This document shows, one piece after another, positions 1-7,979 of a DNA stretch of 17,290 bases. This DNA is from Kiritimatiellia bacterium (GTDB taxonomy: Bacteria; Verrucomicrobiota; Kiritimatiellia; RFP12; UBA1067), in the NCBI GenBank assembly GCA_016296065.1, contig JAEDKA010000069.1, positions 1 to 17,290 on the forward strand, in the 5' to 3' direction. Numbering within the stretch: position 1 is the first letter of the stretch; each line of letters starts with the position of its first letter. The notes under the pieces were generated by a model that saw only the letters and a list, made by a program, of their open reading frames with translations, was not told the DNA's origin and did no database searches. Both the position numbers and the translations under genes were made by a program.

Positions 1-138
1 ACGCAAGGGGGTGAATGAAGATTTTTGAAATAATTTTTTAAGTTCCAGAAAACACACGAAAAACGCGAGATAATGGCAACTATTTTCGACTTCTGCATGC
101 CACCAAGGCGGCCTCCTCTTTCCCGGCGAGACGATTCT

Positions 139-172
139 GCCGGAACCAAATGCCCTTTTTGCATCTTCCGGC
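139..172. repeat. Hairpin downstream of the macroglobulin gene
   Basis: GCCGGAA (139-145) pairs with TTCCGGC (166-172), and an inner ATGC (150-153) pairs with GCAT (161-164). It begins about 19 nt after the macroglobulin stop codon on the minus strand. It may mark the end of the transcript, but no T-tract follows on that strand, so I do not call it an intrinsic terminator. The rest of 1-190 is AT-rich without a supportable gene. Confidence 0.35.
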
Positions 173-190
173 ACCGCCTTCTGCCTCCCG

Positions 191-3100
191 TCACTTCCGC
201 ACGGATATGCGCGAAGGGGCGCGGCGGGCGTGGAGCTCCGGATGGTACATCGCCTCGACGCTCGGACCCGGCAGCACGTACTCACCGCACGACACGACCC
301 GCACCGGATACCTGAACGTCGCCTCCTCGCCCCTGGCCAGGCGGAACCTCTTCGAGAACACTAGCATCCTGTCGTCCCGCGCGTCGCTGCGCATGACCCA
401 CTGCGAAGTCGCCTGCGCGAGCGCGATCGAGCCGTGCACCGGCTCGAAGCACGCAGGGAAGAGGTCTTCGACCACGAGGTCCGAAAGCACGCGGTCGTCG
501 TCCGTCTTCAGCGCAAGCTCGACAACGAGCATCTCGCCGCGCGCGAGGTTCGAGACATCGGCCTCTCCGCCCTCGGGCTTCAGGAAGCGCCGCTCGACGG
601 AGATTCCGCTCGACTCGTCCTTCACCTCGCCCGGCTTCGGAAGCGACAGCCTCCTCCACGACACGAACTTCTCGCCCGCCTTCGCGGGATGGTGGCGAAA
701 GTACGAGCCGATCGCGAGAAGCGCGTGCGCGTTGTCGCCCGTCGTCCCCCAGCAGAACCTCGCGCGGTCGCGACGCGAGTTGAGGTTTTCGACGAGCGGA
801 AGAATCCGCGCGTCGTCAGGATCAATCTCGAGGAGCGCGAGCACCGAGAACGCGGCGTCCTTCACGGACGACGGCGCGACGTTCGCCGCGAGAAGCGCGC
901 TCGCCCTGCGCCTGTCGCCGGACATCGCGAACGCCCTGGCGAGCCGCGCGCGGGAGAGGAGCGTAAGGTTCGTGGACGCGTCGTAGAGGCGGAGCATCCT
1001 GTCCTTTTCCGGACGACGCGCAAGCGCAAGCGTGTGGCAGGCGTATGCGGACACCGTGTCGTTCGTGGACATAGCCCATCGCTTCAGGAATCCTCCGACG
1101 CGCTCCTTCGCGACGCGGTTGAGCGTGTAGCCCACGCGCTCCGCCTCGACGAGGAAGTGCGCGGCGTAGAGCGAGACTTCCGGATCCCACGGCGCATAGT
1201 TGCAGTCTGGCCACATCACGAAGTCCGTGGAGCGCACCATCGACTCGACGCGCCGCACGCCTGCCGCGACTGCGTCGGGACCCGCAGGGGAGAAGGACGC
1301 GAGAAGTCCGCCCGCGCCCAGCAGCGGGAACACGCGCGAGGATGTCTGCTCGAGGCATCCGTGCCTGTATTCGGCAAGCCACCTCAGCGCAGATTCGTAC
1401 TCCCCTGCCGGCGAGTCGTAGACCTTCTCGCTGTATCTCTCGAATGGCGCGGACTCGCGACGCGCCTCAGGCGGCACGCTGTCTTCTACTCTCCTCACTC
1501 CGGCGGTCTCCACCCATGCGACGGCGGGGCGGACGGGCAGGTGTATCGTCTGGTCGTGCACTTCGCCCATGCCGCGCACGTGGTAGACGAGATCGAGCTC
1601 TCCCGGCTCGTCCGGCGCGGTTATGCGCGCGACGACGTTGGTATGTCCGTCGACTCCAAGAGCCACCTTGCCCGCGACGACCTCCTTGCCTCCTGCGGTG
1701 ATCGAGTACGTCACTTCGCACGCCGAGGATTTCGACTCCTGACTGGGGGAAGCGGCGTCCCGCCGCTTCTCGTCTTTCGACTCCTGACTGGGGGAAGCGG
1801 CGTCCCGCCGCTTCTCGTCCAGAGAAGGTCCTTCCTTTTCCTGAAGCGGCGAGACGCCGCTTCCCCCAGTCATGGCGGGATTTCCAGATTCCTGGGACTT
1901 GTTGTATATCGGGAGCGAAACCTCAAACACGTCGCCTGGCGCGACGAAGCGCGGGGCGTCGGGCATCGTCACGATCTTCGGCGTGACCTTCGTCTGCGCG
2001 GACGCCGCGCCGGACGCGGAGTCGCTCCACGCGACGACGGTTACGCGCACCTCGCCGACGAACTCGGGGAGCTGCGCCTTCCACTCGCCCTTCCCGTCCG
2101 CGCCGACCGCAAGCGGCGCGCTCCACATCGCCAGCGGCTTGAAACGACGCGTCGGCACGGGGCTGACGCGTCCGAGCATCTCCGCCCCCGCGCCGCCGCC
2201 GGTCTTCACTCCGCCGACGCGCAGGCGGTCCTCGCCGAGCACGGGAAGCACGCGGTGGTAGATGTCGTAGAGCGGCTTGACGGCGTTGCGCGGCGCGGCG
2301 AAGCACGAGACAGGATCCGGCACGCGCTCGTCCGTCAGGAGATTGATGCCCTCGTCGACAACCGTGACGATCGCCGAAGTCGCGCCGGGCGCGGCGAATG
2401 CGACGCGGATCTCCGCGCCGGACGCCGACGCGCCGAACACGGCCTCGCTCCTCTCGACGGACACCGGCACCTCCTCTTCGGCAGGGCGCACCGCGATCGT
2501 CGCAAGGCCGTGCGCGCGCACCGCGAGGTGCTTCGCGTTCGCCTCCACGCTCTGCACGACGGATACGAACACGTCGAGGCTGGGCGCGTTCTCTGCCGTG
2601 ACGGGGCGCAGCGCGATCTCGCTCGTCGCGTTGGTGAGCGCGAGGATGTCGGTGTACGCGTCCTTCTCGCGCAGCACCGAGACGAGCGCCCAGCCGGCGA
2701 AAGGCGCGCGGACGCTGAGGCGCGGCGTCTCGCCGACGCGGTAGAACGTCTTGTCCGGAACGAGCGTGACGGCCGTGGGATCCGACATCGGCGCGCGCAC
2801 CGTCTCGTCAGCCCAGTCGCTGAGGTAGAACGTCATTCCGAACGAGGCGAGAGTCTCCGGGTCCGTCACTTCGAACGCATAGTCGCCGCAGACATCGGTC
2901 GGAAGCTCCACCGTCGTATCGTCGTCCGCAGACGTCACGACGGGGATGTTCTCCGCAACCGCCGTGCGGACGTGCGTGCAGTCCCAAGTCTGCCAGCCGT
3001 TGGGCTGCGTCCGGTACGAGTAGACGGTGTCAATGCGCTCGAGCTTTCCAACGAGGCGGCGCGGCTCCGCGAGCCGCGTGCCGTCCGGCCTGACGCAGGC

Positions 3101-5194
3101 GACGCGGATCTTCGGGCGAACGCCAGGCTCGAGGCGGACGGACTCGGCCAGCGTCGAGCCGATGTAGAACGGGTAGTAGTGGAGGTCGCACGTGGCGCGC
3201 GCCGTCGCGGGGCGTCCGCCGTCCTCGAAAACGACGCCCTGCGCGGTCGCGCGGACTGCCGCGGCGGGGAGTCCGGTGTCCGCCCAGAGCGGCGCATCGA
3301 AGCGGCACTTCCCGTCCCTGTCGAGCTGCGTCTTTCCGACCTCGCGGAACGACGGCTTCAGGGCGCGGCCGGAATTTCCGAAGCGCCAGCCCTTCCACTT
3401 CGCGGGGGCGAAGGGAATGTCAGTGAACACGACGGCGCCTTCGCACGCGAGCGCGTGGGCAGGTCCGCCGAAGAGATGCTCGGCCGACACGGAGAACGCG
3501 AAGTTGGAGGGATGCGCCGTCGTCTCCGCGGCGACCTTGACGCGTATCTGCGGCGGGGCGAACTCCTCGACCTTGATCTCGCGCTCTCCGAGAACGCGCC
3601 CATCCTTGCCAGGGATCTTCGCCCGGAGCGTCCACGTTCCGCTTGGCTGCTCCGCGGGGACCTTGAACGTGTCGACGACGAGCGAACCCGTCCCGTCCGT
3701 CCTGCGCGCAAGGCGCGAGAACACGTCGCCCTTAGGGCTCACGAGGCACAGCTCCACCGGAAACGGCGCGGGCGCGCGGCGCTTTCCGTCGCGGACTATC
3801 GCGTGCAGCATGATCCTCTCGTCGTGGCGGTAGATGCCGCGCTCGGTCCAGAGGAACGCCTCGACCTGTCCGGGCTCGAGATAGTCGGGACGCGCGCCGT
3901 CCGCGTACGTCTCGTCGACTTCCATCGACGGACGGATCGCGAGGAACGTGCCGTCGTCGCCTTCGGCCGACTCCGCCACGACCGCAAAAGGCTCGCCCTT
4001 CGCGACGCGCACCGGGCGGCACCATCCGTTCTCGTCGGTCTCGCCCTCCATGATCTTCGTGTTCGACTTCGAGTAGACGGTGATTCTGGCGCCGTCAACC
4101 GGCACACCCTTCATTAGCGACGTGACCCAGACGCCGGGCGAGTCGGTGCCGTTCATGCGCACCGACAGCGCGAGGTCCGAGAGGCACACGAGACGGTAGC
4201 GCGCGGGATTCTGGTCGTCCCGGTCGCACCACCAGCCGTCGGCGCGCCTGCGGTCCGCGTTCCACACCGCGACGAGGTAGATTCCGTTGGCGCTTCCGCC
4301 GTCCTTCATAGCGACGGGCAGGGCGTGCGTCTCCTTCTCGTTCGGCCTGTTCACGCAGGAGAAGTCCGTCTCCTCCGCCTCGCCCGAAAGCTCCTCGGTC
4401 TCCTCGTTGTCGACGTTGCGGCTCCATTCGTACCGCCTGTACTCCCCTTCCTCGCGGGCGAGGAGCTGGACGACGTTGCGCGGCTCGACGCGGCAGATGC
4501 GCGCGTGGACGTTCGTGACGTTCACGGACTCGACGCCTATCGCCCGCGCGCCGCCTGGCGGGAGGTAGCGTCCGTTCGCCGCGTAGTTCACCGTCGGCCG
4601 CGCGTCGCGGCGGCGGAACGCGTGGACGTAGTCGGCGCGCAGAGACCCCTGCGCCGAGAGGTTCGCGCCCTTGCCGTAAAGCGGCAGCCCCCTGCGGATG
4701 CGCAGGGTCAGGTTCGTCCGGAAGGCAAAGTCCCCGACGATGCCGAGAATCGGCTCGTAGCCGGAAATCGCGCTGCTGTAGCGCGTGCTGTAGCTGAAGG
4801 AAAGCCCGCCCCCCGCAGGCTCCGGGTCGACTGACACGTAGTGGCGCACGACGTCCATGTCCGGCCGCTCGGAGAGGCATACGCGAAGAGTGCGCTCGCC
4901 GTCGTATTCCACGCGTACGACCTCCATCTGCGGCGGCATTTCCGCGTCCTTCTCGCCGGCCGTCTGCGCGGCGGATGCGCCGCGCACGCCGTTGGTGTCC
5001 GCGGCGGCCGCGATCTCGGCGCGGACCTTCTCGTCCATCTCGGCCCTGCTGAGGTTGGCGTAGACGCTGCCTCCGTGCGACGACTCGAACGCGCGCACCT
5101 TGCGGCAGACCCAGACGAGGGAGGATGCGGTGGCGCAGAGCGCGACCGCGAGAACGGCGATAACGCCGGCGACGATTGCTTTCTTCTTGTTCAT
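191..5194 (-). CDS. Bacterial alpha-2-macroglobulin family protein, membrane-anchored
   Basis: This 1667-residue protein matches bacterial alpha-2-macroglobulins (YfhM type). Members of that family are thought to trap proteases in the periplasm through a reactive thioester. Residues about 7-27 form one hydrophobic segment after MNKKK, and I see no lipobox, so a membrane anchor is likely. Macroglobulin domains follow, with the MG2 signature at residues 453-456 (GIYR). The A2M core is near 1015-1060 (RFKPLAMWSAPL, then FVGEVRVTVVAW). The thioester motif GCLEQ is at 1279-1283, with Cys1280 and Gln1283. Helical thioester-domain sequence and a C-terminal MG/receptor-like region come after it. The start has a good Shine-Dalgarno (AAGGGG) just upstream. 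The gene lies 59 nt after rsmB. Odd feature: residues 1108-1155 are encoded by an inserted inverted-repeat element. No pbpC, the common partner, is visible. Family assignment is firm; protease trapping is inferred. Confidence 0.93.
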   Translation of the reverse strand: MNKKKAIVAGVIAVLAVALCATASSLVWVCRKVRAFESSHGGSVYANLSRAEMDEKVRAEIAAAADTNGVRGASAAQTAGEKDAEMPPQMEVVRVEYDGERTLRVCLSERPDMDVVRHYVSVDPEPAGGGLSFSYSTRYSSAISGYEPILGIVGDFAFRTNLTLRIRRGLPLYGKGANLSAQGSLRADYVHAFRRRDARPTVNYAANGRYLPPGGARAIGVESVNVTNVHARICRVEPRNVVQLLAREEGEYRRYEWSRNVDNEETEELSGEAEETDFSCVNRPNEKETHALPVAMKDGGSANGIYLVAVWNADRRRADGWWCDRDDQNPARYRLVCLSDLALSVRMNGTDSPGVWVTSLMKGVPVDGARITVYSKSNTKIMEGETDENGWCRPVRVAKGEPFAVVAESAEGDDGTFLAIRPSMEVDETYADGARPDYLEPGQVEAFLWTERGIYRHDERIMLHAIVRDGKRRAPAPFPVELCLVSPKGDVFSRLARRTDGTGSLVVDTFKVPAEQPSGTWTLRAKIPGKDGRVLGEREIKVEEFAPPQIRVKVAAETTAHPSNFAFSVSAEHLFGGPAHALACEGAVVFTDIPFAPAKWKGWRFGNSGRALKPSFREVGKTQLDRDGKCRFDAPLWADTGLPAAAVRATAQGVVFEDGGRPATARATCDLHYYPFYIGSTLAESVRLEPGVRPKIRVACVRPDGTRLAEPRRLVGKLERIDTVYSYRTQPNGWQTWDCTHVRTAVAENIPVVTSADDDTTVELPTDVCGDYAFEVTDPETLASFGMTFYLSDWADETVRAPMSDPTAVTLVPDKTFYRVGETPRLSVRAPFAGWALVSVLREKDAYTDILALTNATSEIALRPVTAENAPSLDVFVSVVQSVEANAKHLAVRAHGLATIAVRPAEEEVPVSVERSEAVFGASASGAEIRVAFAAPGATSAIVTVVDEGINLLTDERVPDPVSCFAAPRNAVKPLYDIYHRVLPVLGEDRLRVGGVKTGGGAGAEMLGRVSPVPTRRFKPLAMWSAPLAVGADGKGEWKAQLPEFVGEVRVTVVAWSDSASGAASAQTKVTPKIVTMPDAPRFVAPGDVFEVSLPIYNKSQESGNPAMTGGSGVSPLQEKEGPSLDEKRRDAASPSQESKDEKRRDAASPSQESKSSACEVTYSITAGGKEVVAGKVALGVDGHTNVVARITAPDEPGELDLVYHVRGMGEVHDQTIHLPVRPAVAWVETAGVRRVEDSVPPEARRESAPFERYSEKVYDSPAGEYESALRWLAEYRHGCLEQTSSRVFPLLGAGGLLASFSPAGPDAVAAGVRRVESMVRSTDFVMWPDCNYAPWDPEVSLYAAHFLVEAERVGYTLNRVAKERVGGFLKRWAMSTNDTVSAYACHTLALARRPEKDRMLRLYDASTNLTLLSRARLARAFAMSGDRRRASALLAANVAPSSVKDAAFSVLALLEIDPDDARILPLVENLNSRRDRARFCWGTTGDNAHALLAIGSYFRHHPAKAGEKFVSWRRLSLPKPGEVKDESSGISVERRFLKPEGGEADVSNLARGEMLVVELALKTDDDRVLSDLVVEDLFPACFEPVHGSIALAQATSQWVMRSDARDDRMLVFSKRFRLARGEEATFRYPVRVVSCGEYVLPGPSVEAMYHPELHARRAPSRISVRK
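1730..1819. repeat. Perfect 45-bp tandem duplication, two copies
   Basis: Positions 1730-1774 and 1775-1819 are identical 45-bp units. Because 45 is a multiple of three, the macroglobulin frame is kept. Each copy encodes the same 15 residues (DEKRRDAASPSQESK), at residues 1126-1140 and 1141-1155. Each unit holds one end of the inverted-repeat element plus flanking sequence. Confidence 0.95.
1740..1872. mobile_element. MITE-like inverted-repeat element inside the macroglobulin gene
   Basis: The 20-mer TGACTGGGGGAAGCGGCGTC is present at 1740-1759 and again at 1785-1804. Its exact reverse complement is at 1853-1872. Positions 1785-1872 therefore form an 88-bp unit with perfect 20-bp terminal inverted repeats, and one end has been tandemly duplicated. 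Each copy contains a small hairpin: an 8-bp stem AAGCGGCG/CGCCGCTT around a 3-nt loop (1750-1768, 1795-1813, 1844-1862). The element encodes no protein of its own. It is read in frame on the minus strand as part of the macroglobulin. I cannot confirm mobility from a single locus. Confidence 0.7.
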
Positions 5195-5253
5195 ATCACC
5201 CCTTACTCGCCGCCGCGCGGAGAATCTGACAAGAAAAAATGCTGCGGTGGCGG

Positions 5254-6402
5254 TCAGCCATTCCGCTCGAGCCTCGCGGCGAAGGCTCCGTCAGTACCGC
5301 TTTCATGCGGAACGGACTCACGGGACTCGGCGAGCGAGAAATCGGGGTGACGCTCCAGGAAGGCCTCGACCTGCGACATGTTCTCCTCCGGCTCGTTCGA
5401 GCATGTCGAATATACGAGAACGCCGCCCGGCTCGACGCGCGACGCGCATACGTCGAGTATCTCCGACTGCAAGGAGACAAGCGCGGCGAGTTTCTCCTCG
5501 CTCCAGTTCCAGCGCGCATCGGGCCTGCGCCTCAGAACGCCGGTATTCGAGCACGGCGCGTCGACAAGAACCTTCCTGAAAGTCCCAGGCGGCGGTTCGG
5601 CAACGACGGCGACGGCCAGTTTGAGTCTCGCAAGGTTCTGCTCGAGGCGGCGTCGGCGCTTCGGATTCACCTCGCACGCCGTTACGTCAGCCCCGCGCCA
5701 CGCAATCTGAACCGTCTTACCGCCAGGCGCGGCGCATGCGTCCAGCACGCGCTCGCCGCTTTTCGGATCAAGCAGCTCTATGGCAAGGCGCGTACCTGGA
5801 TCCTGGACGATAAACTCCCCCTCGGCATATCCATCGACATCCTCCACGCGGCACCCGCGCTCGAGCTTGGTGAAGCTGCCGTCCTTTCTGGCGAGAAAAG
5901 TCTCCGCAGGCTCGTTGTGCCACGCGCAGAGCCGCGCGGCGCCTTCCGCGCCGAAGCGCGCCTCCCAGCGGCGCACGAGCGCCGTCGGAAAGCTCTCGCG
6001 CTCCTCGAGCGGAGACTCCGCGATCGCCTTCTCGAACTCCTCCCGGCGGCGGACGAGGTTGCGGAGAACGCCGTTCACGACTTTCGCGACGGACCTGTTC
6101 TCGCACATCTTCGCAGCGTCGACGGTTGCGCTCACTGCGGCGAAGTCGGGGACGTCTGGCATGTACAGGACCTGCGCCGCGCCGACGTAGAGAAGCGCCT
6201 CAAGCTCCCCCTTCGGCCACTGGCGCATGAGCGCGCCAAGCGTCTTCCTGAGCGGACGGAGCCGGCGGATCGTCGTGTACGCGAGATCCTGGACGAACGC
6301 GCGGTCGCGTCCCTCCGGAAGCATCGCCGACGGGAAGTCCTTCGTCGCGAGCCATCTCGCCACGATGAACGCGGCGGTGCGTCTGGAATTAGGCGCGCTC
6401 AC
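5254..6402 (-). CDS. rsmB: 16S rRNA m5C methyltransferase, RsmB/Sun family
   Basis: This 382-residue protein should methylate cytosine C5 in 16S rRNA (C967 in E. coli) using S-adenosylmethionine. An N-terminal NusB-like helical domain covers about residues 1-125. The Rossmann methyltransferase domain has motif I at 219-229 (VLDACAAPGGK), motif IV at 281-284 (DAPC, Cys284) and motif VI at 331-335 (YSTCS, Cys334). In this family the motif VI Cys is the nucleophile and the motif IV Cys helps product release. The C-terminal GTDGAFAARLER is the usual ending. The start is GTG: its GTGA overlaps the TGA of the HIT gene by 4 nt, which suggests translational coupling. The protein is shorter than the usual 420-450 residues because the linker around residues 160-195 is trimmed. 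All catalytic motifs remain. Confidence 0.95.
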   Translation of the reverse strand: MSAPNSRRTAAFIVARWLATKDFPSAMLPEGRDRAFVQDLAYTTIRRLRPLRKTLGALMRQWPKGELEALLYVGAAQVLYMPDVPDFAAVSATVDAAKMCENRSVAKVVNGVLRNLVRRREEFEKAIAESPLEERESFPTALVRRWEARFGAEGAARLCAWHNEPAETFLARKDGSFTKLERGCRVEDVDGYAEGEFIVQDPGTRLAIELLDPKSGERVLDACAAPGGKTVQIAWRGADVTACEVNPKRRRRLEQNLARLKLAVAVVAEPPPGTFRKVLVDAPCSNTGVLRRRPDARWNWSEEKLAALVSLQSEILDVCASRVEPGGVLVYSTCSNEPEENMSQVEAFLERHPDFSLAESRESVPHESGTDGAFAARLERNG

Positions 6403-6800
6403 AGGCGGATGCGCTCCGCGAGCGCCTTTAGCGCCTCCATGTCGCCCTTGTGGTTCTCGAACGCGATCGGCTCCACGCCGTAGCGAGGCACGATGTGGAA
6501 ATGGACGTGCTTCACGGTCTGGCCAGCAGCCTCGCCGTTGTTCTGAAGGATGTTGAATCCGTCGCAGGGAAGCGCCTCCTTCACATGCGCGGCGACCTTC
6601 TTGACGCGCGCGATGACTGCGGCGAGCGTCGCGTCGGGCGTATCGAGGAGTCCCTCGGTGTGCTCCTTGGGGATCACGAGGATGTGTCCCTTCGTGAACG
6701 GATTGATGTCAAGATAGGCGAGGACCACATCATCCTCGTAGACTTTGAAGCTCGGGATCTCCCCAGCCGCGATGGCGCAGAAAACGCAGTTGTTTTTCAT
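6399..6800 (-). CDS. HIT-family nucleotide hydrolase (Hit/HINT type)
   Basis: This 133-residue protein is a complete histidine-triad protein. The family hydrolyses nucleoside phosphoramidates or related nucleotides. The signature HVHFHIVPR lies at residues 98-106 (His98, His100, His102). The N-terminus has the conserved CVFCAIAAGEIPS block at 5-17, with paired Cys5 and Cys8, and AYLDINPFTKGHILVIPKEH at 28-47. The pattern is closest to the B. subtilis Hit type. The ATG at 6800 is the only sensible start; the open frame further upstream is a shadow of the preceding gene. There is no clear Shine-Dalgarno and the -10 box lies 7 nt away, so the mRNA may be leaderless. The stop overlaps the rsmB start by 4 nt. 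Confidence 0.95.
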   Translation of the reverse strand: MKNNCVFCAIAAGEIPSFKVYEDDVVLAYLDINPFTKGHILVIPKEHTEGLLDTPDATLAAVIARVKKVAAHVKEALPCDGFNILQNNGEAAGQTVKHVHFHIVPRYGVEPIAFENHKGDMEALKALAERIRL

Positions 6801-6807
6801 ATTGCGT

Positions 6808-6836
6808 ATTATCCTATAAAAAGCCGAAGATGTCAA
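6808..6836 (-). promoter_or_regulatory. Consensus sigma70-type promoter of the HIT-rsmB genes
   Basis: Reading the minus strand, TTGACA (6836-6831) is followed by 17 nt and then GATAAT (6813-6808). This is a full consensus -35, the ideal spacer and a 5/6 -10. Seven nt separate the -10 from the ATG at 6800, so transcription should begin at or one base before the start codon. The -35 hexamer overlaps the TGA stop codon (6835-6833) of the upstream pseudouridine synthase gene. Confidence 0.8.
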
Positions 6837-7768
6837 ATGCGGGCCCAGGGCGGGAGGGGCGTGCGGATCTCCGTCGGCGCGTTCGTCACGGGGTGGCGGA
6901 AGGACGCCGCGAGGGCGTGCAGGCAGTGTCCGGTCTGGTTCTCCACTGCGAACGCCCCGTACAGCCTGTCGTTCACGATGTGCATCCCGGCGAGGGCGAG
7001 CTGCGCGCGTATCTGATGCGTCACGCCCGTGAAGATCGTCACCTCGAGAAGCGTGCGCTCCTCGTTCTCGACTGTGGTGAAGCCGACCGGATTGAACGCC
7101 GTGACCGCGTGGAGCGGCTTCAGTTCCGCGCACTGCGCGCGCGTGAGGCGGTTGTGGTGCAGGTCGATCATGCGGCAGAACGGAAGCGTCGGATCGTGCA
7201 CGAGGTCGTTTTCGAGCGTTCCACCCGCCGCGACCGTCCCCTCGACGAGCGCGAGGTACGTCTTTTTCACCGTCTGCGCGGCGAACTGCGCGCGCAGCGC
7301 GCCGAACGCCTCCGCAGTGCGCGCGACGAGGACGAGCCCGGAGGTGTCGGCGTCGATTCTGTGGATCGCGCCCGCCATTAGGGGTCTGTCCCCAAGCGGA
7401 GCGCATTCGGGATGCGCGGCGACGACTCCGTTCATCATCGTGCCGAGCTCCCTGCGCGAGAGCGGCTGCACGGGCATTCCGGCAGGCTTGTCGTAGGCGA
7501 GAAGCGCGTCGTCCTCGAAGACGCACGGAACGCGCACGGTCGGATCCGGCGCGGCGACGTTGTCGCGCTCCTCGGCGAGCTCGCGCACCTCGACCGACTC
7601 GCCTCCGCGCAGCTTCATCCCCTTCGCCGCGCGGCGTCCGTCCACAAGCACCGCGCCCTCCGCGACCGCCTCGCGCACGAACGCGCGAGTGCTCGAGGGG
7701 AACATACGAAGAAGGGCGGCATCAAGCCGCCCGACCGTATCGCAGATGAAACTCCGACCGCGAATCAT
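6833..7768 (-). CDS. RluA-family RNA pseudouridine synthase with S4 domain
   Basis: This 311-residue protein should convert uridine to pseudouridine in rRNA or tRNA. An S4-type RNA-binding domain spans about 12-60 (GRLDAALL to VDGRRAAKGMKLRGGESVEV). The catalytic domain has AYDKPAGMPVQP at 91-102, the active-site block HRIDADTSG at 136-144 with catalytic Asp139, and TGVTHQIRAQLALAGMHIV at 247-265. It ends with a typical RluA tail (HALAASFRHPV). The exact target (RluC, RluD or another class) cannot be told from motifs alone. The ATG at 7768 is chosen because it overlaps the TGA of the lipoprotein gene by 4 nt and places the S4 domain right at the N-terminus. The long open frame upstream is a shadow. 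Confidence 0.92.
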   Translation of the reverse strand: MIRGRSFICDTVGRLDAALLRMFPSSTRAFVREAVAEGAVLVDGRRAAKGMKLRGGESVEVRELAEERDNVAAPDPTVRVPCVFEDDALLAYDKPAGMPVQPLSRRELGTMMNGVVAAHPECAPLGDRPLMAGAIHRIDADTSGLVLVARTAEAFGALRAQFAAQTVKKTYLALVEGTVAAGGTLENDLVHDPTLPFCRMIDLHHNRLTRAQCAELKPLHAVTAFNPVGFTTVENEERTLLEVTIFTGVTHQIRAQLALAGMHIVNDRLYGAFAVENQTGHCLHALAASFRHPVTNAPTEIRTPLPPWARI

Positions 7769-7959
7769 TCGTATCTGTCCATCACGCTCGGGGCGATCGG
7801 GGCCATGCCCTCCCACGACTTGCTCGAAGACCACGGAAGGTCGGTATCTTCGGCAGTGTCGGCTATGCAGCCGGAGAGGAGCCCAAGCGCGACCGCCGCC
7901 GCGAAGCAGCAGAGCAGCTTCGCCGGCGACGGGACGTGCGCGCGTAGCGCGGTGATCAT
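7765..7959 (-). CDS. Small lipoprotein with conserved-looking LPW...SWEG tail
   Basis: This 64-residue protein has a lipoprotein signal: basic N-terminus, hydrophobic core LLCCFAAAVALGLLSGC and lipobox LSGC with Cys31 as the acylation site. The mature part is only about 34 residues, an acidic stretch followed by LPWSSSKSWEG and a Pro/Met-rich end (DRYE). I do not know its function. The tail resembles small lipoproteins I associate with PVC-group genomes, but that is memory, not a search. The ATG at 7959 is preferred over an upstream GTG (7974) because GGTGAGG lies about 9 nt before it. It starts 20 nt after the coiled-coil gene ends and its stop overlaps the pseudouridine synthase start (ATGA), so the three form an operon. 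Confidence 0.75.
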   Translation of the reverse strand: MITALRAHVPSPAKLLCCFAAAVALGLLSGCIADTAEDTDLPWSSSKSWEGMAPIAPSVMDRYE

Positions 7960-7979
7960 CGTCAAACGCCTCACCTTCG

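Noticed and set aside
1..98. Minus-strand frame starting at 98 (MQKSKIVAIISRFSCV...) and open to the left edge, with GAGGAGG upstream
   Set aside because: Only 32 codons are visible, the Shine-Dalgarno is 13 nt away and the composition is AT-rich and unlike the neighbouring genes. It cannot be told from non-coding sequence without the DNA to the left.
73..315. Plus-strand 80-codon frame at the left edge
   Set aside because: It runs into the macroglobulin C-terminus in antisense, has no ribosome binding site and gives an Arg/Pro-rich translation.
434..4117. 1227-codon plus-strand open frame opposite the macroglobulin gene
   Set aside because: Its translation is an Arg/His/Ala-rich string with no domain, typical of antisense frames in GC-rich DNA, while the minus strand encodes a clear alpha-2-macroglobulin.
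7714..7732. GGGCGGC/GCCGCCC hairpin resembling a terminator
   Set aside because: It lies inside the coding sequence for the S4 domain of the pseudouridine synthase (GRLDAALL), with no T-tract; it reflects codon choice.
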